Position numbers and translations under genes: made by a program. A DNA stretch of 36,474 nucleotides from an uncultured Desulfobulbaceae bacterium (GTDB taxonomy: Bacteria; Desulfobacterota; Desulfobulbia; Desulfobulbales; Desulfocapsaceae): positions 1-36,474 of the forward strand of contig CAMZKN010000127.1 in assembly GCA_947311315.1 (NCBI GenBank), read 5' to 3'. Position 1 is the stretch's first letter. The number at the start of each line of letters is the position of its first letter. Shown here one piece after another: positions 1-7,868 of this stretch. Under the pieces are notes generated by a model. That model searched no databases. It was not told where the DNA came from and saw nothing but the letters and a program-made list of their open reading frames with translations.

Positions 1-39
1 CTCAGCTTTGACGTACGAGCAGTTTTAGATCACTTAAAA

Positions 40-142
40 ATGACGAAAAATTCCTGTGCCAATTGAAAGAGTTGGCGGTTAGCATTAATTTACCCTGGCC
101 TCTTCCCAGCCGGAGAGACCGAGATTGACTTCCTCGAAATTA
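40..142 (-). pseudogene. decayed C-terminal tail of the upstream porC-gltD-like gene
   Basis: Just past the stop codon of the fusion gene, the minus strand still encodes family-like sequence in other frames. One frame reads NNFEEVNLGLSGWEEARVN then stop (about 85-145). This matches the 'F.EVELG...EEA..EA.RCL.CG' tail of GltD-like proteins. The next bases, in yet another frame, read NANRQLFQLAQ where an iron-sulfur motif beginning ANRC.NCG would be expected, but the cysteines are lost. Two frame changes plus lost cysteines suggest real decay rather than a single sequencing error. This reading rests on family memory, not on an alignment. Confidence 0.45.
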
Positions 143-1990
143 TTATGAAAGCTGTTCATAACCCTGTGCCGATCCTCGTGGGGCGGAATAATCGGGAAAT
201 GGGAAAAACGAATATGGGCTGGTGCTACGGTTGATTGTCAGGTTTTTTGGCAGGATATCAAGATTGTTTTTTTGACCAAGAGCGAGAAGCACGGTATTGC
301 AGGAGAGTTCCACTGTTTTGTCGGTGACTATAGGCCGGCGGCGTCCGTCTTTTTCCTGCGGGCCAGGCTCCACTTCGGCAAGTATAATCCCGCTAATATG
401 TTTGTCACCGACAAAGGCAACCGGCTGTCGCTGGGTGAGCAGTTGTACGCCTTCCCGGCAGCCATCTTCGATTTCCTCGATAATGGCGGGCATTTCCTCC
501 CGACTGCGACGGTAGACGAGTTTGACTGAAGAGGCACCCGATCGTAGAGCACTGCGGGCACAGTCCATGGCAGTATTACCTCCTCCAACCACAATAACTG
601 TACCATTGAGGCGAACGTTTTGTTTTTTGCTGGCCGCCAGATAGTCAAGGCCCTGTTGTACGCCTTCGAGTTGTTCTCCAGCCGCATGTATTGCATAGGG
701 TTGGCCGAGGCCTATACAGATGATTACTCCGTCATATTCCTGTTGCAGTTGTATCAGATTTTCCTGATTGAGAGTACTATTGCAGAGAGTATCAATATCA
801 AGCTCAAGAATCCGGTCTATATCCCGATCGAGTATTTCGCCTGGGAGGCGATAGATGGGGATACCGGAGCGCAGGACGCCGCCGAGTTTATCTTCTTTTT
901 CGTAGATACTGACTTTTTGCCCAAGTATGGCTAAATGATAGGCGCAGCTTAATCCGGCAGGGCCGCCACCGATGACCGCAAATGATTTTGCGTCGTTGTC
1001 CTGTTTGGGCAGTGGTTGAGGATATTCCTGATCCGCTATCCAACGTTCAAGGCTGCGGATATTGACAGCTCCATCAAGAAAAATACGGTTGCAGGCTGTC
1101 ATGCATGGGGCCGGACAGACTCTGCCGCAGACAGAAGGGAGTGGTTGGGTTTCCAGCAAAATTTTGGCTGCAGCTTCTGGGCCATTGTCCTTTACGGCCT
1201 GGATGAAACCAACCACATCATTACCGGCGGGACAGGCAACCGAACAGGGCGCTGCATATTCCTGATAACATGGGGTTTGACTGCTCCAGGCACCGGTCAT
1301 AAGAGACGACGGGATGTCTCTGTGGTGCTCTGTCATTGGTAAAACGGTAGCAGGTGTGCTTTCTGGTTCTTTGTTGTGTGCAGGGGGAGATGTTTTTTCA
1401 ACCGGTTCAAAAATGTGCACAGCCTCACTTGCAGCACGGGCTGCGTCGAGATCACCGGCTAGACCAAAGGCCGTATAGGAGCGCTCCAGTGCATCCGCTG
1501 GTAAGCCCATAAACGTTGCATAGGCTCCGACAATGGTGGTGTTGATGATGACTACAGCACTGGTGCCGATACCGTGTTCCCGGGCAATGCCAGTCGCATC
1601 AATGACTGCAAACCGGTAAAGGGGGAATTGCTTTTGCAGAAGATCCGGAGGTTCATTGCTGTTGATCAGAATGGAGGCTCCAGCTCTGACCCCTTCAAGA
1701 ATTCCGGGCCCGAGCAGGCTGGGGTCAAGAATCAGTAAATGATCGGGCCGATATACTTTGTTCCGATTTTTAATGACCTCGCGATCAACCCTGGTAAAGG
1801 CACGTACAGGCGCCCCTGAACGTTCAGCCCCATAGTCGCCAAAAGTCTGGACGAAGAGTTCTATTTGCGCATACGTCGCCGCAATGAGTTTGGCGCAGGT
1901 TACTCCACCCTGGCCGCCACGTCCATGAACACGGATTTCGAGTGGTAACGAAAGTGTGTCGGGAATGGTGTTGCTTGTTTCGTTTTCCAT
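143..1990 (-). CDS. 2-oxoacid:ferredoxin oxidoreductase gamma subunit fused to GltD-type flavoprotein, truncated
   Basis: The 615-residue ORF has two parts. Residues about 18-195 are a gamma subunit (PorC/PorG) of the pyruvate/2-oxoacid:ferredoxin oxidoreductase family, with the typical GRGGQGG start and GDYGAERSGAPV motif. Residues about 225-585 resemble the glutamate synthase small subunit (GltD) family: an N-terminal Fe-S segment with Cys 241, 249, 253 and Cys 288, 292, 296, 300, a first FAD-binding motif (IGGGPAG near 340) and a second nucleotide-binding motif (VVGGGNTAMD near 468). Such fusions are expected to link 2-oxoacid oxidation to NAD(P)H and ferredoxin. The family's C-terminal FAD motif (GD...AI..GR) is missing, and the last ~30 residues look like out-of-frame sequence. 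The alpha and beta subunit genes are not in the window. A GGAG lies just upstream of the ATG. The gene may be decaying or hold an assembly indel. Confidence 0.8.
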   Translation of the reverse strand: MENETSNTIPDTLSLPLEIRVHGRGGQGGVTCAKLIAATYAQIELFVQTFGDYGAERSGAPVRAFTRVDREVIKNRNKVYRPDHLLILDPSLLGPGILEGVRAGASILINSNEPPDLLQKQFPLYRFAVIDATGIAREHGIGTSAVVIINTTIVGAYATFMGLPADALERSYTAFGLAGDLDAARAASEAVHIFEPVEKTSPPAHNKEPESTPATVLPMTEHHRDIPSSLMTGAWSSQTPCYQEYAAPCSVACPAGNDVVGFIQAVKDNGPEAAAKILLETQPLPSVCGRVCPAPCMTACNRIFLDGAVNIRSLERWIADQEYPQPLPKQDNDAKSFAVIGGGPAGLSCAYHLAILGQKVSIYEKEDKLGGVLRSGIPIYRLPGEILDRDIDRILELDIDTLCNSTLNQENLIQLQQEYDGVIICIGLGQPYAIHAAGEQLEGVQQGLDYLAASKKQNVRLNGTVIVVGGGNTAMDCARSALRSGASSVKLVYRRSREEMPAIIEEIEDGCREGVQLLTQRQPVAFVGDKHISGIILAEVEPGPQEKDGRRRPIVTDKTVELSCNTVLLALGQKNNLDILPKNLTINRSTSPYSFFPFPDYSAPRGSAQGYEQLS

Positions 1991-2017
1991 ATGCGCTCCA
2001 GATTCAGTAAAAATCAG

Positions 2018-2140
2018 TAACTGTTTAGCAGCACCTCACCTGCCCACGATCAGACCGCTCAGCATACAGGTGTATCGAAGTCTGTCGCTTATCTGCTAAT
2101 CGGACTGCTTATGGACATGTAAGGCACTGCTAAACAGTTA
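2018..2140. repeat. 14-bp perfect inverted repeat enclosing ~95 bp
   Basis: TAACTGTTTAGCAG at 2018-2031 is matched by its exact reverse complement at 2127-2140. A short direct repeat, ATCAGT, lies at the outer edges (2013-2018 and 2146-2151). It sits between the sigma-54 regulator stop and the porC-gltD start and contains no ORF. It could be a miniature inverted-repeat element or a long-armed transcript structure; there is no T-run typical of a terminator. Confidence 0.5.
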
Positions 2141-2206
2141 TACTCATCAGTTATACGTAATTCCCAGCTTGGTGCTGACCAGTTACAAAAAACGATTGAT
2201 TGTTAA

Positions 2207-3583
2207 TTATCTGTTGCTGGAAAGTTTATTATATTTTTTGAGTTTTCGCCATAGAGATACTCTGTCGATGCCGATGATTTTTGCAGCCTTTGTCTTGTTG
2301 CCATCGACATTTTTAAGGACTGAAAGAATATATTCGCGTTCATTTTCTTCAAGGCTCTTGTTAGGCTCTGTCGGGTAAAAAGATGGTTTTGAAACCGGGA
2401 TGTTTTGGTTGATATCCGGTGGGAGGTGGTGAATTTTTATTTCTGAATCATCGCAAAGAGCAAGAGATCGCTCAATGGTGTTTTCAAGTTCCCGGGCATT
2501 TCCTGGAAAGTCGTGCTCCTGAAGACGCAACAGGGCTTCTGGGGATATTCCTTTGATAACTCCATCCGATGGAGCAAATTTGGCAAGAAAATAGTTGACC
2601 AGGAGAGGAATATCATCTTTTCTCTCACGCAAGGGAGGAATGTGGAGGTGAACAACATTGAGTCGATAAAAGAGATCCTGGCGAAACGTCCCTTTTTCTA
2701 CTTCATCTTTGAGGTTTCTGTGGGTAGCAGCTAAAATGCGTACATCAATTGAAATTTCTTCAGTGCCACCAACCCGGATAATTTTCCTGTCCTGCAGTAC
2801 CCTTAAAAGCCGTACCTGCATGGAAAGCGGCATTTCACCGATTTCATCAAATAAAATGACGCCACCATTTGCAGATTCCAGCAGCCCGAGCCGCATGGAT
2901 CCGGCATCTGTGTAGGCATCTTTTTCATGGCCAAAAAGCTCATTCTGCATGAGTTCTTCTGTCATGGCCCCACAATTAAGAGGGAGAAAACGCCTGTTTG
3001 CCCGCGGGCTCAGTTCGTAGATAATTTTTGCTACAAGTTCCTTGCCTGTACCTGTATCACCGGTGATTAAAATATTACAGTCGAGCTGAGAAAAATGTGC
3101 TATGGAATCCTTGAGTTTGAGTATTTCAGGATTTTGTCCGATAAATTGAGTGGTCTCTTTTTGGGCATTAATGCGTTGTTTGAGACGACTGATCTCCCAG
3201 CGGAGCAATGTCTTTTCTGTGGCTCGAGTTACGAGTGTGAGCAATTCTTTGAGTTTAATTGGTTTTGAAAGATAGTAAAATGCACCCTGAGCCATGGCAT
3301 CTACAGCAGAGTTCACCGTAGCATAGCCGGTAACAATGATGACCTCAATTTCCGGATGGAGTTTTTTGGCAGTTTTCATCACCTGAACACCATCAATATC
3401 GTGCATTTTAAAATCTGTCACAACCAGATCAAAATGAGAGTGTTGCAGGAGTTCTATGGCTTCTTCCCCGCTTGCCGCAGTTGTAACAACGAACCCCTTT
3501 CGACTTAGAAAATGACCGACATTTTCCAGGTTGATGATTTCATCATCGACCAGCAGAATTGCAATTTTATTTTCGTCTGACAT
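2207..3583 (-). CDS. NtrC-family sigma-54-dependent response regulator
   Basis: 458 residues with the full NtrC layout. The receiver domain is residues 6-120, with acid pocket D13/D14, phospho-acceptor D57, T85 and K107. The AAA+ sigma-54 interaction domain follows (about 148-385; Walker A GDTGTGKE at 175-182, Walker B with D246/E247, R-finger region FYRLNV). A Fis-type helix-turn-helix closes the protein (about 412-455). It would activate sigma-54 promoters when phosphorylated. The loop that contacts sigma-54, normally GAFTGA, reads DAYTDA (222-227), which is unusual. It lies 15 nt downstream of the histidine kinase gene in the same direction, so the two form a cognate pair. Its receiver closely resembles the receiver inside the Lon-type protein at 9410-11437. 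Targets are likely the genes preceded by the TGTTGCA dyads. Confidence 0.93.
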   Translation of the reverse strand: MSDENKIAILLVDDEIINLENVGHFLSRKGFVVTTAASGEEAIELLQHSHFDLVVTDFKMHDIDGVQVMKTAKKLHPEIEVIIVTGYATVNSAVDAMAQGAFYYLSKPIKLKELLTLVTRATEKTLLRWEISRLKQRINAQKETTQFIGQNPEILKLKDSIAHFSQLDCNILITGDTGTGKELVAKIIYELSPRANRRFLPLNCGAMTEELMQNELFGHEKDAYTDAGSMRLGLLESANGGVILFDEIGEMPLSMQVRLLRVLQDRKIIRVGGTEEISIDVRILAATHRNLKDEVEKGTFRQDLFYRLNVVHLHIPPLRERKDDIPLLVNYFLAKFAPSDGVIKGISPEALLRLQEHDFPGNARELENTIERSLALCDDSEIKIHHLPPDINQNIPVSKPSFYPTEPNKSLEENEREYILSVLKNVDGNKTKAAKIIGIDRVSLWRKLKKYNKLSSNR

Positions 3584-3598
3584 TATTTTACCTGATAA

Positions 3599-5047
3599 TC
3601 AACCTTTGTCAGAAATATCAACGTCTTCGTTGTCTGTATAAAGAGGGAGCTCTGTGATAAATCGTGCGCCTTCTCCAACTTCCGATTCAACCCTGATGGA
3701 TCCCTGCAGCTTCTTTATAATGCCGTAAACAACGGCAAGTCCCAAACCGGTACCATCTTCTGCGTTTTTTGTGGTAAAGAAAGGGTCAAAGATCTCCTGA
3801 AGGTGTTCTTTTTCAATGCCGGTACCGGTATCTGCAACAGTAATGACAGCAGTATTGTCCCCAGAGTTTTTTTCAGCATAAATATAGACTGTACCTGGAG
3901 GTGATGGTATAGCCTGGATAGCATTAATGGTTAAATTGAGCAGGGCCTCGACCATTTTCTGTACGTCAATGAGAATAGTTATATCTTTTGGAATATCTGT
4001 TTTTAAAATAATGCCTGCCGGAACTTCACTGGCAACCAGTTGAGATACCTTGTTGACTACGGTGAATAAAAGACATGGTTGGAGGGAGAATGATTGCGTT
4101 CTTGAAAACTCGAGAAGGCCACGTACTATTTCTCCAGCTCGTTGGGTTTCCTGATTGATCGTGTTCAGCATTTTGACAACAAACGGATTTTGTTTTTCAT
4201 TGAGATCTGCAAGGGCAAGCTGACAGGAGGTTGAAATATTATTAAGAGGATTGTTTATCTGATGTGCTGTGCCAGATGCCAGTGTGCCAATAGAGGATAA
4301 TTTTTTTGCCTGGAAAAGTTGTTTTTGGTGTTCATCAAGATCTGTGACCATTTTGTTAAATGCCTGAAGAACTCGACGAACCTCACCTTTTTCTTTTTCT
4401 ACGGGCAAAAGTGTGAACGTTCCATTTCTTACACCAATTGCCGCATTCTCAACCATTTTTAATGGAGTGACTATCGATGTGTACAGAAGAATCCCGGTAA
4501 GGATTGAGAGTAGAACAAGAAAAAGCACAGCTTCTGCAAGGCGGTTATAGAATTTGTGGATGAATTCCTTCATATTCCGTTGTTCATATTGGACAAGATT
4601 TTCAGAAATAGTTACAAGCTCCTGGCCAAGATCGCGGATGATTTTTCTGGATGGGCACTGGGCAAGTGTCGTTTGGCGAGTGCATTCAACTTTTATTATT
4701 AAAAAACTGGTTTTGTATTTATCAATTTTGGCAGAAAAATCTCTAAGTTGTTCCGGTTGTGAAACGATTTTAAGATCATCTCTTAAAAGAGCTACTGATT
4801 TTTTGGCATCATTGATGTAGCTGAGTACTTTTTCAAAATCTTCATTGTCATGTCGGATAAGATAGTTTTTCTCATATCGTCGAATTTCCAGACAGATATT
4901 ACTGAGGTTTCCGGCACGCATTAAGAGTTCAACATCATCATTGAATAATTCGAAATCTTTTAAAAAAGTAATGCCTACAATAATGTGAAAAAGCAGGTGT
5001 AGAGCAAAACAGCCCACCATTTTCTGACGTAAATTAAGAGAGATCAT
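3599..5047 (-). CDS. membrane sensor histidine kinase
   Basis: 482 residues. Two transmembrane helices (about 11-29 and 173-190) bracket a ~140-residue, largely helical extracytoplasmic sensor region. A HAMP linker follows (about 190-243), then a HisKA dimerisation domain with phospho-acceptor H262 (TAHQINNPL) and an HATPase_c domain with N371/N375, D406 (DTGTG) and GTGLGLAVV near 432-440. The NtrB/ZraS-like H-box fits a partner of the sigma-54 regulator 15 nt downstream. The signal is unknown; the neighbouring Na+ and K+ transport genes suggest ionic or osmotic stress (inference). AGGGA is well placed before the ATG. The only reading frame upstream is doubtful. Confidence 0.93.
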   Translation of the reverse strand: MISLNLRQKMVGCFALHLLFHIIVGITFLKDFELFNDDVELLMRAGNLSNICLEIRRYEKNYLIRHDNEDFEKVLSYINDAKKSVALLRDDLKIVSQPEQLRDFSAKIDKYKTSFLIIKVECTRQTTLAQCPSRKIIRDLGQELVTISENLVQYEQRNMKEFIHKFYNRLAEAVLFLVLLSILTGILLYTSIVTPLKMVENAAIGVRNGTFTLLPVEKEKGEVRRVLQAFNKMVTDLDEHQKQLFQAKKLSSIGTLASGTAHQINNPLNNISTSCQLALADLNEKQNPFVVKMLNTINQETQRAGEIVRGLLEFSRTQSFSLQPCLLFTVVNKVSQLVASEVPAGIILKTDIPKDITILIDVQKMVEALLNLTINAIQAIPSPPGTVYIYAEKNSGDNTAVITVADTGTGIEKEHLQEIFDPFFTTKNAEDGTGLGLAVVYGIIKKLQGSIRVESEVGEGARFITELPLYTDNEDVDISDKG

Positions 5048-5372
5048 AGGGCATCCCTGATATATTGTTGTAGGGGAGAAGAATTGTAAACAATAAATGC
5101 ATATCTAATTCACACTGTAAATAAAATGTATCTCGATCTTTATAGGGTAAAGCGCTAACGCCGTAAACCGCAAGTAAGTACCTTGGAGGTATATACTTAT
5201 TTACCCGGTTCAATACTCCACTTAGTGTCTTATTTTTTGTTACAGCTTTTGGGGAGTATGGTACTAAGTACTGAAAAGGTACTTTCAAATCACTACTAAG
5301 CAATTTTAAAGCCAAGTAACTGGAAAACTCATTTTCATCATCAGGCTCTACTGAGTAGCCTCTATCATACAT
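5034..5372 (-). CDS. doubtful 112-residue hypothetical protein
   Basis: This reading frame starts at an ATG at 5372 and ends 14 nt inside the start of the kinase gene. The translation (begins MYDRGYSVEPDDENEF) has a balanced composition with no membrane helix, and I do not recognise it. Against it: no good ribosome binding site, AT-rich codons, and a position in a regulatory gap full of dyads. In favour: the overlap with the next gene is typical of an operon leader gene, and an 11-bp dyad (5361-5399) wraps around its start region, which would allow control of translation. It could be a small regulator or chance. Confidence 0.2.
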   Translation of the reverse strand: MYDRGYSVEPDDENEFSSYLALKLLSSDLKVPFQYLVPYSPKAVTKNKTLSGVLNRVNKYIPPRYLLAVYGVSALPYKDRDTFYLQCELDMHLLFTILLPYNNISGMPYDLS

Positions 5373-5399
5373 ATAAAAGTTGTCTCTCTGTATGATAGA
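5361..5399. promoter_or_regulatory. 11-bp dyad, 17-nt spacer
   Basis: TCTATCATACA (5361-5371) is perfectly complementary to TGTATGATAGA (5389-5399). It abuts the next dyad at 5399. It may be an operator or, on the minus strand, an RNA hairpin covering a possible start codon at 5370-5372. Confidence 0.55.
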
Positions 5400-5458
5400 A
5401 CACTGTTGCATAAACGCAACAGTGTTGCAATATGCAATGTTGTTTTTTGCAACATTGC
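5399..5458. promoter_or_regulatory. tandem TGTTGC/GCAACA dyads, candidate activator sites
   Basis: AACACTGTTGC (5399-5409) and GCAACAGTGTT (5416-5426) form a perfect 11-bp dyad with a 6-nt centre. Directly after it, GCAATGTTG (5434-5442) pairs with CAACATTGC (5450-5458). Overlapping both is GTGTTGCAA-TA-TGCAAT (5422-5438), which recurs with only the two central bases changed upstream of uspA. The pattern fits upstream activator sites of a Fis-type sigma-54 regulator, probably the one encoded at 2207-3583 (inference). Confidence 0.6.
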
Positions 5459-5723
5459 CTCTGGGGCGTCGCATGATGTTGTGAACATATAGTGCAAAAA
5501 ACGGTATGTTTTCAGTAAAAAACCCCAATTATTCAATATTTTTCTTAAACTGTTACATCCTGCAACACCAAAGTGTTTAGCATATCTCCTGTTGCTTTTT
5601 GAATTGCAATTTAGAGGAGTGAATTCCACGAAATTTACAACTTTGATGTAACAAAAGAAAAAACGGCATACGGGTTGCAGACTCACCGCAATATCTCTGT
5701 TATCAAATTTATTTGGTAGGTGG

Positions 5724-5739
5724 TGGATACCACTTTGCC
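5724..5739 (+). promoter_or_regulatory. sigma-54 promoter candidate for the permease-nhaD genes
   Basis: TGGATACCACTTTGCC has the invariant GG and GC 10 nt apart and a good TTTGC -12 element; the -24 element is weaker than TGGCAC. It lies ~210 nt before the permease start and ~270-300 nt downstream of the dyads at 5399-5458. Confidence 0.4.
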
Positions 5740-5948
5740 ACGAATTTTTTAAACTTTTGGAGGGGAAAATGAGAATTATGGTCAAAAAAGTAAAAACGGG
5801 ACAGAATACACATTCTCCACCGTGGTTTTGGTGTGGTTTATGTAGTTTGGATGGAGGTTTTTCCTGTAGTGACAAGAGTTATGTCCCATGGGATGCAAGG
5901 ATGTCTTACCACCAACCAGTTATGGAAAAATAGGATACTAAGGAAAAA

Positions 5949-7760
5949 ATGACTTTACCAATAATATTGGTCATGGCCGTTCTGGTCCTGGCTATTCTAC
6001 TTTTTATTTTTGAATGGGTTCGTGTGGATGTTGTTGGCATCCTGATGATGATAATTCTTCCTCTTCTTGGATTGGTTACTCCAAAGGAGGCTATCAGTGG
6101 ACTATCAAGTAATGCTGTTGTTTCGATCATCGCTGTAATTATAATAGGTGCGGGTCTTGATAAGACAGGAGCGATGAATTCTCTTGCCAGAATTTTATTA
6201 AAATTTGCGGGCAAAAGTGAATCCAGGATTATGGTTCTTATCTCGGGCACGGTAGCATTTATCTCAAGTTTTATGCAGAACATTGGCGCTGCAGCCCTCT
6301 TTTTGCCGGCGACAAAAAGAATTTGTCGTCAGACAAATATCCCGGTATCACGCATTCTTATGCCCATGGGTTTTTGTGCAATTATTGGTGGTTGTATTAC
6401 CCTCATTGGATCGAGTCCCCTTATTTTGCTCAACGATGTGATGAAAATCTCTGACCCGGATGTGGAGCCTTTTGGGCTTTTTGCCGTAACTCCGGTGGGG
6501 CTTGCCCTGATTGTGGCCGCTCTTATATATTTTGTTGTGTTTGGCCGTTTTGTGCTGCCTGCCGGCAGCGGAGACGAAGGCGGTGAGGGGCCGATGTCCC
6601 AGGAGCTCCAAAGGACATACCGCGATATTGGTAGATTGTACGAAATAGAGGTGCCAGATACTTTTGAAGGACCTCAGACACTCGATGAGTTGGATATAAG
6701 AAGAATGTTTTTTTGTACAATTCTTGGTATTGCAGGCAAGAGTCAACCCTCAGTGGCTTCTCCGGGATTTTCTGATTCCATTAATCCCGGTGATACTATC
6801 ATTGCAGAGGGGCCTCCTGATCTTGTAGCTAAAATGGCTCAAGCTTTTGGTTGGATAATAAAAGATGACCTTGAGATTTTTGCTGAAGCGATGTCACCTA
6901 ACAATTTTGGTACCATGGAGGCGATTATCACGCCTAGATCTGAGCTGGTTGGCAATACCATGCGTGATCTGTCATTCAGGAAAAAAAATGGTGTCAGTCC
7001 TGTGGCTGTATTCAGGGATAACAAGACCTTTGTTGGTGATATCTCAACAATGAAACTTCAATCAGGTGATGCCCTGTTGTTGCAGGGGACCTGGGAAAAT
7101 TTCCATTATTTGAAAGAAAAAACAGGCATTGTTTTAAGTGAAAATGTGCAGGGTGAAATACTTCGGACAGATAAAGTCAAGTTCGCGGTTGGTAGTTTGA
7201 TTCTTGCCTTAACAATGATTCTTGGTTTCCATGTACAACTTTCCATTGCTCTTCTCACAGGTGCTCTGGCAATGATCCTTACCAAGGTATTATCGATTGA
7301 TGAAGCCTATGATTCAGTGGATTGGATGACTGTTTTTCTGCTTGGTGGTCTTATTCCATTGGGAATTGCCTTTGAAAAAACAGGTGCTGCAAAATTAATA
7401 GCTGAAACCATCATGGGTTCCATGGGAGTTGTGGCACCCATAGTGCTCTTAACAGTTATTGCAATTTTGACATCATTTTTTACCCTTGTGGCTTCAAATG
7501 TTGGTGCAACTGTTCTCATGGTACCATTAGCTATGAACATGGCAGGTTCAGCCGGGGCTGATCCCAGAATTGCTGCGCTTGTGGTGGCAGTAGCGTGTTC
7601 GAACACATTTATTCTTCCAACTCACCAGGTCAATGCGTTGATTATGCGTCCGGGTGGCTATAAAACAAAAGACTATTTTAGAGCAGGTGCTGGTATGACT
7701 ATTTTGTACCTGGTTGTGATGATGGCAGCTATTGCCGTGTTTTATGGGGTCAACGGTTAG
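5949..7760 (+). CDS. SLC13-type permease with two RCK_C (TrkA-C) domains
   Basis: 603 residues, an inner-membrane transporter of the divalent anion:Na+ symporter/ion transporter superfamily. The first helix block is about 3-203. A cytoplasmic loop of ~200 residues carries two RCK_C domains (about 228-305 and 322-395, the second ending DISTMKLQSGDALLLQG). The second helix block is about 410-600. Conserved transport motifs are FMQNIGAAALFLP (108-120) in the first half, and SNVGATVLMVP and SNTFILPTHQVNAL in the second. RCK_C domains usually sense small ligands. The substrate (sulfate, dicarboxylate or other anion) cannot be read from the sequence. AAGGA lies 6 nt before the ATG. nhaD follows after 108 nt, probably in the same transcript. 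The long upstream gap suggests activator control. Confidence 0.85.
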   Translation: MTLPIILVMAVLVLAILLFIFEWVRVDVVGILMMIILPLLGLVTPKEAISGLSSNAVVSIIAVIIIGAGLDKTGAMNSLARILLKFAGKSESRIMVLISGTVAFISSFMQNIGAAALFLPATKRICRQTNIPVSRILMPMGFCAIIGGCITLIGSSPLILLNDVMKISDPDVEPFGLFAVTPVGLALIVAALIYFVVFGRFVLPAGSGDEGGEGPMSQELQRTYRDIGRLYEIEVPDTFEGPQTLDELDIRRMFFCTILGIAGKSQPSVASPGFSDSINPGDTIIAEGPPDLVAKMAQAFGWIIKDDLEIFAEAMSPNNFGTMEAIITPRSELVGNTMRDLSFRKKNGVSPVAVFRDNKTFVGDISTMKLQSGDALLLQGTWENFHYLKEKTGIVLSENVQGEILRTDKVKFAVGSLILALTMILGFHVQLSIALLTGALAMILTKVLSIDEAYDSVDWMTVFLLGGLIPLGIAFEKTGAAKLIAETIMGSMGVVAPIVLLTVIAILTSFFTLVASNVGATVLMVPLAMNMAGSAGADPRIAALVVAVACSNTFILPTHQVNALIMRPGGYKTKDYFRAGAGMTILYLVVMMAAIAVFYGVNG

Positions 7761-7773
7761 TAAGAATTCTTCA

Positions 7774-7805
7774 GCGGCTGCTTCTATGCATTACAGGGCA
7801 GCCGC
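7774..7805 (+). other. intercistronic hairpin between permease and nhaD
   Basis: GCGGCTGC (7774-7781) pairs perfectly with GCAGCCGC (7798-7805) across a 16-nt loop. No T-run follows, so it looks more like an mRNA-stabilising or attenuating structure than a terminator. Confidence 0.5.
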
Positions 7806-7868
7806 ATGATTTGCCATTCATAAAAGTCTACTTTTCACCAATTCTTTTAAAATACAAGGATTCCTGTA

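Larger units (their letters stand above)
5048..5948. other. ~900-bp regulatory gap between divergent kinase and permease genes
   Basis: No convincing gene is present. The stretch is AT-rich and dense in dyad symmetry: three adjacent inverted repeats at 5361-5458, TGTTACATC at 5551-5559 with its exact complement GATGTAACA at 5645-5653, and several further TGTTGCA/TGCAACA half-sites (for example 5562-5567). At 5172-5198 there is an imperfect 12-bp dyad of the form AAGTA..TACCT / AGGTA..TACTT, and GTAC-centred elements recur to about 5290. A sigma-54-like promoter lies at 5724-5739. Such a long and structured gap suggests activator binding at a distance. Confidence 0.6.

Noticed and set aside
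5399-5458. CRISPR-like repeat cluster
   Set aside because: The repeats are inverted, not direct, with no regular spacers and no cas genes.
5348-5875. 175-residue open frame on the minus strand in the large intergenic gap
   Set aside because: Cysteine-rich, no family resemblance, no ribosome binding site, and it runs through the dyad cluster.
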